A DNA stretch of 6,860 bases, from the NCBI GenBank assembly GCA_945981915.1, contig CAMFRJ010000062.1, forward strand, positions 1 through 6,860, written 5' to 3'. This document shows, one piece after another, positions 1 to 4,818 of this stretch; position 1 is the first letter of the stretch, and each line of letters begins with the position of its first letter. The position numbers and the translations under genes are program-made. The stretch comes from an uncultured Erysipelotrichaceae bacterium (GTDB lineage: Bacteria > Bacillota_I > Bacilli_A > Erysipelotrichales > Coprobacillaceae). Below the pieces are notes generated by a model. It was not told the origin of the DNA, did not search any database, and worked only from the letters and a program-made list of their open reading frames with translations.

Positions 1-41
1 GTCTACGTCATATTTTTCATAAAAACTGCCAAAACTAGCTT

Positions 42-48
42 AGGAGGT
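42..48 (+). promoter_or_regulatory. Ribosome binding site fixing the start of the first gene
   Basis: The heptamer AGGAGGT is a perfect Shine-Dalgarno sequence and lies 6 bases before the ATG at 55. An in-frame TTG at 52 is only 3 bases away from it, which is too close. The reading frame is open leftwards to base 1, so without this site one could suspect a 5'-truncated gene; the site argues that the ATG at 55 is a real start. Confidence 0.75.
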
Positions 49-54
49 GTTTTG

Positions 55-345
55 ATGAAACTTTGTATGACTTGTGGTAATTACCATATTTTCTTATTAA
101 TGATCAAAAATCATAAAGATAATCGTTTTCAAATAAAAAACATTCATCAATTAGATTTTGATCTTGTTTTTGATGTTCATACATCTTTAAAGCAAGAAAC
201 TGTTATTTCTATTTTGACTCAAGAATTAAGATATTCTCCATTTATGTATTTATGTCCTCTTTATAAAGTTATCCCTTATAAAGAAAGAGTCAAAAAAGGA
301 ACACCAGAAATCAATTTAAAACAATTCAATCTTTCATATGATTAA
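55..345 (+). CDS. Small hypothetical protein, 96 aa
   Basis: I do not recognise this protein and assign no function. It is preceded by a perfect AGGAGGT site, and its TAA stop falls exactly at the left edge of a 28-bp palindrome, which supports a real expressed gene. The product is small and polar with no signal peptide or membrane segment. It carries a CxxC pair at residues 4 and 7 followed by His-10, and one more Cys near residue 67; this could bind a metal, but a single CxxC is weak evidence. The middle (about residues 32-60) looks like alternating strand and helix, and the tail is rich in Lys. The frame is open to the contig edge, so a longer partial gene is possible. A different frame (ending TAG at 36-38) could be the tail of an upstream operon partner, which would explain the lack of a visible promoter. 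It faces the amidohydrolase operon tail to tail. Confidence 0.6.
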   Translation: MKLCMTCGNYHIFLLMIKNHKDNRFQIKNIHQLDFDLVFDVHTSLKQETVISILTQELRYSPFMYLCPLYKVIPYKERVKKGTPEINLKQFNLSYD

Positions 346-370
346 GACTCAAGAATATTCTTGAGTCTTA
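343..370. terminator. Perfect 28-bp palindrome between convergent genes, probable two-way terminator
   Basis: TAAGACTCAAGAAT is followed directly by its exact reverse complement. The palindrome starts with the TAA of the small plus-strand gene (343-345) and ends with the TAA of the minus-strand amidohydrolase (tta at 368-370), so it runs precisely from stop to stop. As RNA it would fold into a stem of about 12 bp with a tight loop. U-tracts beyond it are short and interrupted on both sides, so it is a weak canonical terminator; it may work by stem stability or protect the 3' ends of both transcripts. Confidence 0.65.
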
Positions 371-1648
371 TATGAATTGATCTAGTTCTTTTTCAACTTT
401 TCGTATTTTTTTGACTTTAGGATGTTCAATTACATATCCCTCTTTGATGACCATCTTAACATTTCTTAAAGCTTTTAAATCTTGCAATGGATCTTGATCA
501 ACAACAATCATATCTGCCATTTTCCCTTTTTCTATTGACCCTATCTTATCGCTAATTCCTAATAGTAAGGCATTCAATAACGTTGCTGTATATAAAGCAA
601 ATTGTGGTGATACATGGCAATATTTTTCAAAATAAACAAGTTCACGCCACATATCATAATGCGTAACATAGGGACATCCTGTATCCGTTCCTAATCCTAC
701 TGGAATATCATTTTGTAAACACGCATTGGCCATATCAATGATTCCTTGAAAAACAATTTTTCCATTTTCCTGTTGTTCATAGGTTGCATGAGAAATATTT
801 CTATCAAACATAGCAAAAGGTAGTGCTGGTGATATTGTAGAAACTTGAAAAGCATGATGTTCTTTCATTAAAGAAATGATTTCATCAGTTGGTTTTGCCC
901 CATGTTCAAGAGAATCAACACCATTTTTTAACGCAACCATGACACCTTGCGTACTTTCAACATGGGCTGCAACCTGAAACCCTAATTCATGTGCACGATC
1001 ACAGGCTGCCTTAACATATTCAGGTGGCATTCTTAAAACACCAGGTTCTCCTACGACTTTCGCATCCATCACTCCACCAGTTATCATCAGTTTGATGAGA
1101 TTAGGATGATCTTGGGCAATAACATCAACATAATGTTTAGCTTCTTGTACGTTTTTGGCTTCGTAAGCTAGAGAGCCTGCCATATGTCCTCCCTCAACAG
1201 ATATCGCTTTGTTACTAGCAATGATGCGAGGCCCAATAATTTCACCATTTTCAATCATATCACGTATTGTTGTATCGTAATTTTCAACACCACCAACTGT
1301 TCTGATAGTTGTAACTCCACTTAAAAGTTCAGTTTTCGCATATGACATGCATATTTTCATTCCTATTTGATTTGTGAGTTTGTTTTTGGTAATAAGCTTG
1401 ACTAACTTTTTTGGATCACTAGCTTTCTTTTTTGGCTTTCCTGAAGCAGGTAAATGAACATGTAGATTAATCAACCCTGGTAATATATATTTTCCTTTCA
1501 AATCAATAATTTTATACTCTGATAAGTCCTTCTGTTTAAAAACAATATCTTTAATAATTTTATCTTCTATTAAGATAACATGATCATATAGTGGTTTCAT
1601 ATCTTTATGACCATTTAAAATAATCCCATTAATAAGTGCATACTTCAT
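368..1648 (-). CDS. Metal-dependent amidohydrolase (imidazolonepropionase/Xaa-Pro dipeptidase-like)
   Basis: This 426-aa cytoplasmic enzyme belongs to the amidohydrolase superfamily (COG1228-like). The N-terminal 58 residues form the usual small beta-sandwich start ending in the 'LPGLINLHVHLP' segment. The binuclear metal ligands are all visible: H63 and H65 (HVH), K186 as the probable carboxylated lysine, H229 (AAHVES), H249 (LEHGAKP) and D322 (GTDTG). The C-terminal 'GSIEKGKMADMIVVDQDPL' stretch (370-388) is the standard sandwich return. Relatives include Xaa-Pro dipeptidases and other amide or cyclic-amide hydrolases, so the substrate cannot be named; a peptidase role is an inference from the transglutaminase-fold partner. 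The start at 1648 is chosen because GAGGAG lies 6 bases before it. A frame extending to 1717 runs inside the upstream gene and has no such site. Only 10 bp separate it from the upstream stop, so it is co-transcribed as the last gene of the operon. Confidence 0.88.
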   Translation of the reverse strand: MKYALINGIILNGHKDMKPLYDHVILIEDKIIKDIVFKQKDLSEYKIIDLKGKYILPGLINLHVHLPASGKPKKKASDPKKLVKLITKNKLTNQIGMKICMSYAKTELLSGVTTIRTVGGVENYDTTIRDMIENGEIIGPRIIASNKAISVEGGHMAGSLAYEAKNVQEAKHYVDVIAQDHPNLIKLMITGGVMDAKVVGEPGVLRMPPEYVKAACDRAHELGFQVAAHVESTQGVMVALKNGVDSLEHGAKPTDEIISLMKEHHAFQVSTISPALPFAMFDRNISHATYEQQENGKIVFQGIIDMANACLQNDIPVGLGTDTGCPYVTHYDMWRELVYFEKYCHVSPQFALYTATLLNALLLGISDKIGSIEKGKMADMIVVDQDPLQDLKALRNVKMVIKEGYVIEHPKVKKIRKVEKELDQFI

Positions 1649-1654
1649 ATTTGT

Positions 1655-1660
1655 CTCCTC
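1655..1660 (-). promoter_or_regulatory. Ribosome binding site deciding the amidohydrolase start
   Basis: GAGGAG on the minus strand sits 6 bases before the ATG at 1646-1648 and overlaps the TGA stop of the upstream transglutaminase gene (1659-1661). It supports the 426-aa form over a 449-aa form starting inside the upstream gene, and suggests translational coupling of the two genes. Confidence 0.75.
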
Positions 1661-3005
1661 ATTCTTCAATTGAGACAACCTCAATGATTTCTTGATACAT
1701 ATCATACTCATCTTCATCTATATATCTATCAATATATTCAATTTCACCTGTTTGATGATCATAAGGATCTCTTCTCATAAATGTCTTGTGAGGCACTAAA
1801 TCACTTTGAAATTCGATTGCTGAAGGAATTCTATATGGATCAAGATGTCCAAAATAAAACTGTCTTTGTAATTCACTATGATTTCTAAAACCACTACCTC
1901 CAAAACTACAATCACAAAATAACCATCCATATGGTTCTATATAAAACCTGGCCCAATCATGATTTCCAATAGTTGTTGGCGTACAATATAATCCTGATTG
2001 CCATGATGCAGGAATTCCTGCAATACGACATAATGTGATAAATAGCACTGCGTAGATTCCACAATCTCCTTTAAATCCTGTAGCCATATATTCACTTAAA
2101 CAAGGAAGCGTGATATATGATCTGACAAATGAATAAGGGATATGAGTTGTCATATAATCATAGATTTTTTTAGCTTTTAACAATGAATTTTGTTCATCAC
2201 CAACGATATCTTTTACCAATTGTTTTAAATAAGGTGTAAAAACAATATGTGGTGGACATTCATCAAGATACTCTTTCATTTGACATTCTTTGACTTGTTT
2301 TTCATCGAGCTCAAGATAACGAATATGGTTGATGAATTCATATTCCACAGAAAACTCTTGATCATGTTGTAGCTTTTCTTCAAAATAAACACTTCTTTGG
2401 CCTACTTCATTTTCATTAATAATGGCATTCTTTGAAGATGTCTTTATAATCTTGACATCTTCAACTTGTGCATATTCAATAGGAATCGGTAGCCATACTC
2501 TAATAGTATTCCCTATTTCTTCAAATTCTTCTTTCATTTTCATAGCTATTTTTACATGAATCTTATATTTGATATCTTTCTTTTGCATAATCTCTTGAAT
2601 AATTTCATCTCTATTTTCTTTATTCGTTAAAGACTGTTTAAGTCTATTTTGATAAATAGGCCTCGTTTTAATAAGATTATCGAAGAAATCATCTTTAAAT
2701 TTCATGACATTATTAACAAATAAAAATTCAAAAACACTTTCTTTAAAGAGTTGTTCAAATTCCTCTTTTGTAAAATCATATAGCTTTTCTTGACATATCG
2801 CAATTGCCTCTTCTTGAGTATAAAGAAATTGTTTAGGTAATTGTTTGATAATTTCTTTTTCAAGCAACAATCTTTCTTTGAGTTGTTGAGGAATATCTTT
2901 TTGTATTCGTAAATCAATCATTTCTGTCATCAAATCAAACTGACCATTCCATTTCAATTTCAATAAATCTTCCGGTAAAGGAATATTTAAAGTCTTGATA
3001 TCCAT
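1659..3005 (-). CDS. Transglutaminase-like domain protein (cysteine hydrolase fold), 448 aa
   Basis: The C-terminal half carries a transglutaminase-core domain with a complete triad: C315 in GDCG, H349 in NHDW and D365 in FCDCS. Bacterial members of this family are more often thiol peptidases or amidases than true cross-linking enzymes. Residues 1-145 are a helical, charged region of unknown role. Residues 148-235 look like the beta-rich domain that often precedes this core, including 'VRVWLPIP' (169-176). There is no signal peptide or membrane segment, so it should be cytoplasmic, unlike many secreted relatives. The last 30 residues are strongly acidic (EDEYDMYQE). The start at 3005 is preferred because GGAG lies 9 bases upstream; ATG at 3020 is in frame but lacks a good site and would add 5 residues. 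It lies 23 bp after the DUF2200 remnant and 10 bp before the amidohydrolase, so the three form one operon. The substrate is unknown; joint peptide degradation with the amidohydrolase is an inference. Confidence 0.85.
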   Translation of the reverse strand: MDIKTLNIPLPEDLLKLKWNGQFDLMTEMIDLRIQKDIPQQLKERLLLEKEIIKQLPKQFLYTQEEAIAICQEKLYDFTKEEFEQLFKESVFEFLFVNNVMKFKDDFFDNLIKTRPIYQNRLKQSLTNKENRDEIIQEIMQKKDIKYKIHVKIAMKMKEEFEEIGNTIRVWLPIPIEYAQVEDVKIIKTSSKNAIINENEVGQRSVYFEEKLQHDQEFSVEYEFINHIRYLELDEKQVKECQMKEYLDECPPHIVFTPYLKQLVKDIVGDEQNSLLKAKKIYDYMTTHIPYSFVRSYITLPCLSEYMATGFKGDCGIYAVLFITLCRIAGIPASWQSGLYCTPTTIGNHDWARFYIEPYGWLFCDCSFGGSGFRNHSELQRQFYFGHLDPYRIPSAIEFQSDLVPHKTFMRRDPYDHQTGEIEYIDRYIDEDEYDMYQEIIEVVSIEE

Positions 3006-3014
3006 CTTTATCAT

Positions 3015-3018
3015 CTCC
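3015..3018 (-). promoter_or_regulatory. Ribosome binding site favouring the start at 3005
   Basis: Minus-strand GGAG followed by 9 bases and ATG (3003-3005). The in-frame ATG at 3018-3020 overlaps this GGAG, and the region before it lacks a purine-rich site. The choice changes only the first five residues. Confidence 0.5.
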
Positions 3019-3028
3019 ATTCATTATT

Positions 3029-3376
3029 TTATCTTAAGATTTTTTCCATCTTTTTCCCTTTTGCAAGTTCATCAATCATCTTATCTAAACATCTTATTTT
3101 TCTCATTGTAGGATCGTCAATCGATTCTATTTTCACCCGACATATTGTTCCTTGAACAAGTTTCCAACGGGGATTGAAACGGGGAGCTTCATCGAAAAAA
3201 GTTTGATAATCTACATCATTTTGTAATTGTTGATTCAATGTCTCTTTATCATATCCCGTTAGCCAATAAATAATCTGATCGACTTCATCCTGTCGCCAAT
3301 TTTTTCTGATTGCTTTTTGAACCAGTAAGGGATAAATTTAAGAAAACTTCATGCGAAATACTTTTTCATTATTCAT
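3029..3376 (-). pseudogene. DUF2200 family gene interrupted by an in-frame TAA at codon 13
   Basis: Read through the stop, the frame gives a 115-residue protein resembling DUF2200 from end to end: an N-terminal 'VFRMKFS', then 'IYPLLVQKAIRKNW', 'IIYWLTGYDKETL', 'DYQTFFDEAP' and the C-terminal 'CLDKMIDELAKGKKMEKILR'. This resemblance is from memory of the family. The only defect is TAA at 3338-3340 (codon 13), directly after F11-S12. In relatives a small or polar residue stands there, and a single C-to-A change of a TCA serine codon would produce it. The remaining uninterrupted frame begins at a TTG (3236-3238), which is the Leu of a conserved stretch and has no ribosome site, so it is unlikely to be a true start. 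ATG codons at 3376 and 3385 both fit as the original start. Promoter, length and downstream conservation are intact, so the mutation is recent, a sequencing error, or read through. The function of DUF2200 is not known; it is the first gene of the operon. Confidence 0.8.
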
Positions 3377-3395
3377 ATCATCCATTTAATTACAT

Positions 3396-3424
3396 ATTAT
3401 AATCATATTCAATAAATAAGCCAA
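3396..3424 (-). promoter_or_regulatory. Sigma-A-type promoter of the DUF2200-transglutaminase-amidohydrolase operon
   Basis: On the minus strand TTGGCT (3419-3424) is followed by a 17-base spacer and a perfect TATAAT (3396-3401). Transcription would start near 3389, about 13 bases before the ATG at 3376, leaving almost no leader. No other promoter is evident for the two enzymes downstream, so they probably depend on this one. Confidence 0.65.
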
Positions 3425-3460
3425 GGCTATTCATGATTTCAAAAAATTAAAATTATTATC

Positions 3461-3482
3461 AAAAAAAGCCATAATTGTGGCT
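3461..3482 (-). terminator. Intrinsic terminator of the HAD phosphatase gene
   Basis: The minus-strand RNA reads AGCCA, a 6-base loop, TGGCU and then a run of U (stem arms at 3478-3482 and 3467-3471, A-run on the plus strand at 3461-3467). The stem is short but GC-containing and begins inside the TAG stop codon (3481-3483). It separates the HAD gene from the operon downstream, whose promoter follows about 40 bases later. Confidence 0.65.
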
Positions 3483-4143
3483 ATAAATAATTTTTAATTT
3501 CCAATAAAGACTCTATCTGTATCACATCTACATCATCTTTCCCTTGATGGAACCAGATTGGTTTAATGCCATAATTGATAGCTCCTTGTATATCAGCAGT
3601 AAAAGAATCCCCTATCAATACAACATCACTTTTTTTAGGATGATTCATTTCTTGAAAACAAGCATCAAAGAATGCTTGATCTGGTTTCATGGCATTCATT
3701 CTCCCTGATGTATAAATATCCTTAAAATAATGAATGAATCCTGCTTTGGTTAAACGATTGACTTGTCTTTTTTCACTAGAATTGCTGACAACATATAAAT
3801 CATAACGTTGTGATAAATAATCAAGTATGTCTTGTGCTCCTGGCATGGTTTCATGACTATTATCTAATTGTTCTTTAAAAACATATCTTGCTTTCTGTCC
3901 ATCTCCTTTTAATCCTAAAGCGTGAAATATTAATTGAAATCTTGTAGAAAACAGTTCTTCTTCACTTATCTCTTTTCTTTCTAAACGACGCCATAAATCA
4001 TCATTGATTTCTTTAAAAACAGGATAATATTCATCTTTAAATTCTAACTGGCAAGCACGAAAAGTTTCTTTCAAAGAAATAAGCGAACATTTATAGAAAT
4101 CCAACAATGTATCATCAACATCTAATAAAACAATTTTTACCAT
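3481..4143 (-). CDS. HAD-superfamily hydrolase, YjjG/YfnB-like phosphatase
   Basis: This is a 220-aa cytoplasmic HAD phosphatase with all four motifs: motif I DVDDT with nucleophile D8 and acid/base D10, motif II S120 in VVSNSS, motif III K153 in MKPDQ, and motif IV GDSFTAD (178-184) with D179 and D184 for Mg2+. Residues 14-100 form the helical C1 cap typical of subfamily I. Length and layout match the YjjG/YfnB group, some of which dephosphorylate pyrimidine nucleotides, but HAD substrate ranges are broad and the natural substrate is unknown. The ATG at 4143 has AGAGGG 6 bases upstream. It has its own near-perfect promoter (4171-4198) and a terminator at its 3' end, so it can be expressed alone. 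The transporter gene lies 64 bp upstream on the same strand and might read through. A B6-vitamer phosphate substrate would fit the neighbourhood, but that is speculation. Confidence 0.88.
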   Translation of the reverse strand: MVKIVLLDVDDTLLDFYKCSLISLKETFRACQLEFKDEYYPVFKEINDDLWRRLERKEISEEELFSTRFQLIFHALGLKGDGQKARYVFKEQLDNSHETMPGAQDILDYLSQRYDLYVVSNSSEKRQVNRLTKAGFIHYFKDIYTSGRMNAMKPDQAFFDACFQEMNHPKKSDVVLIGDSFTADIQGAINYGIKPIWFHQGKDDVDVIQIESLLEIKNYL

Positions 4144-4170
4144 CTTTAGCCCTCTTTCATCTTCTTAAAA

Positions 4171-4198
4171 ATTATAACAAAAAGAAAATGACTGTCAA
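4171..4198 (-). promoter_or_regulatory. Near-consensus sigma-A promoter of the HAD gene
   Basis: Minus-strand TTGACA (4193-4198, 6/6) and TATAAT (4171-4176, 6/6) are separated by 16 bases. The expected start near 4164 gives a leader of about 20 bases containing AGAGGG. The -35 box lies inside a 13-bp palindrome (4192-4204), so the promoter may be controlled rather than constitutive. Confidence 0.75.
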
Positions 4199-4204
4199 TG
4201 ACAG
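4192..4204. repeat. 13-bp palindrome over the HAD promoter -35 box
   Basis: CTGTCAATGACAG has 6-bp arms around one central base. It starts 4 bases after the transporter stop codon (4208-4210) in the minus direction and covers the HAD -35 hexamer. It could be an operator, or a small hairpin helping to end the transporter transcript, since a U-rich stretch follows. Its right part, AATGACAG, recurs at 4787-4794 inside the regulator promoter in the same orientation. Confidence 0.45.
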
Positions 4205-4207
4205 ACA

Positions 4208-4708
4208 TTATTTTGCATTTTTGAAATAAATACGTGAGATCATAGGATAACAGATCAATGCGATGACTACTCCAACAGCAGATTGAAAAATATTTTCTGG
4301 AATCCCTGTTAGCGCAATCGCCATACTTTGTTTTAAATACCATTTTGTAAGAAAATAACCAATCACTATGATTGTTGCTCCTAATAAATAAGCTGGTATT
4401 TGTACTTTTTTTCCATATTTTTTCATCAATACAGAAACAACAATAGCTTCTAGTCCTTTAATCAATAAGGTTGGTATAAAATAGTAAGCATAGCCTCCTG
4501 CAACATCAGCCAAGGCACTTCCCAAACCACCAACTAAAAACGCTAAAAAAGGATTTAAAATAGAAGCAAAGATTAAAACAAAACCATCTCCTAAATTAAA
4601 ATAACCATCCAATGCATTAGGAATCTTAATAAACATAGTTGCTACAAAAACAACTGCAATCCCTAATCCTGTTAATACAATATCCTTTGTTGTTAATGTC
4701 TTTTCCAT
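4208..4708 (-). CDS. ECF transporter S component (PF07155-like), probable vitamin uptake
   Basis: This 166-aa very hydrophobic protein has about six membrane segments (near residues 9-27, 38-50, 52-68, 74-94, 105-123 and 140-160), the usual layout of the substrate-binding S component of energy-coupling-factor transporters. 'LGDGFVLIFA' (39-48) and 'GSALADVAGGYAYY' (63-76) followed by 'IKGLEA' (83-88) look like the ECF-ribofla_trS/DUF1393 group, which includes proteins predicted to take up pyridoxine (PdxU2) or hydroxymethylpyrimidine (HmpT). The EcfA/A'/T energising module is not in the window, so it would use a shared module encoded elsewhere. The start at 4708 is chosen because GGGGG sits 7 bases upstream; an ATG at 4714 is only 1 base away from that site. 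The divergent MocR-type regulator favours a B6-related substrate, but the ligand is an inference. An operator-like palindrome covers its promoter. Confidence 0.8.
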   Translation of the reverse strand: MEKTLTTKDIVLTGLGIAVVFVATMFIKIPNALDGYFNLGDGFVLIFASILNPFLAFLVGGLGSALADVAGGYAYYFIPTLLIKGLEAIVVSVLMKKYGKKVQIPAYLLGATIIVIGYFLTKWYLKQSMAIALTGIPENIFQSAVGVVIALICYPMISRIYFKNAK

Positions 4709-4715
4709 AACCATT

Positions 4716-4720
4716 CCCCC
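4716..4720 (-). promoter_or_regulatory. Ribosome binding site deciding the transporter start
   Basis: AAGGGGG on the minus strand has its last G 7 bases before the ATG at 4706-4708 but only 1 base before the in-frame ATG at 4712-4714. Spacing therefore favours the start 'MEKTL' over 'MVMEKTL'. Confidence 0.65.
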
Positions 4721-4729
4721 TTGTAATTA

Positions 4730-4744
4730 TTGATATCATATCAA
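4730..4744. promoter_or_regulatory. 15-bp perfect palindrome, candidate operator
   Basis: TTGATAT, a central C, then ATATCAA: a perfect inverted repeat with 7-bp arms. It covers the whole extended -10 of the transporter gene and ends just short of its predicted start point. A protein bound here would block transcription. The divergent regulator gene is the natural candidate, although MocR proteins usually favour direct repeats, and AT-rich palindromes can arise by chance. Confidence 0.5.
4735..4743 (-). promoter_or_regulatory. Extended -10 promoter of the ECF S component gene
   Basis: The minus strand reads TGATATGAT, i.e. a TGn extension plus TATGAT (5/6 match to TATAAT). Transcription would begin near 4728, giving a leader of about 20 bases that includes the GGGGG ribosome site. 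No good -35 hexamer is seen at 16-18 bases (best TTATTT), as is common for extended -10 promoters. The leader is far too short for a riboswitch. Confidence 0.5.
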
Positions 4745-4773
4745 AGATCTGTATTTCAAATAAGAGACAATTA

Positions 4774-4802
4774 TTGCCTTTTTTTAAATGACAGTTTACA
4801 AT
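4774..4802 (+). promoter_or_regulatory. Promoter of the MocR-type regulator gene
   Basis: TTGCCT (4774-4779), a 17-base spacer and TACAAT (4797-4802, 5/6) form a plausible sigma-A promoter. The start point near 4809 lies only about 10 bases before the ATG at 4819, with AGGTGAT (4809-4815) as ribosome site at the very 5' end of the RNA. The spacer contains AATGACAG (4787-4794), and the -35 overlaps the second AATTATTG repeat, so autoregulation is likely. Confidence 0.55.
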
Positions 4803-4818
4803 AAATATAGGTGATTAT

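Larger units (their letters stand above)
4725..4776 (+). repeat. Pair of 8-bp direct repeats (AATTATTG) in the divergent promoter region
   Basis: AATTATTG occurs at 4725-4732 and again at 4769-4776, 44 bases apart, which is close to four helical turns and puts both on the same face of the DNA. The first copy overlaps the palindrome and the transporter start region; the second overlaps the -35 box of the regulator. MocR regulators typically bind direct repeats as a dimer, so these are candidate half-sites. The sequence is AT-rich and short. Confidence 0.35.

Noticed and set aside
1..38. The tail of an upstream plus-strand gene ending TAG at 36-38
   Set aside because: About a dozen codons without a recognisable sequence; possible as an operon partner of the small gene but not supportable from this window.
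1649..1717. A 23-residue N-terminal extension of the amidohydrolase
   Set aside because: It lies inside the transglutaminase coding end, does not look like the family, and a GAGGAG site sits properly before the internal ATG at 1648.
2702..2917. Minus-strand 71-aa reading frame inside the transglutaminase gene
   Set aside because: Lys/Asn-rich low-complexity product in an alternative frame of a clear gene; no ribosome site or family.
3029..3238. A stand-alone 69-aa gene starting at TTG 3236-3238
   Set aside because: The TTG is the Leu of the family stretch 'YDKETLNQQ', no ribosome site precedes it, and family-like sequence continues upstream in the same frame to a stop and beyond; it is the 3' part of a broken DUF2200 gene.
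4146..4343. Minus-strand 65-aa reading frame overlapping the transporter 3' end
   Set aside because: It overlaps the well-supported S component in another frame, runs across the HAD promoter and shows no recognisable sequence.
4709..4818. A riboswitch controlling the vitamin transporter
   Set aside because: The predicted leader is only about 20 bases and no conserved riboswitch core or terminator/antiterminator pair is visible.
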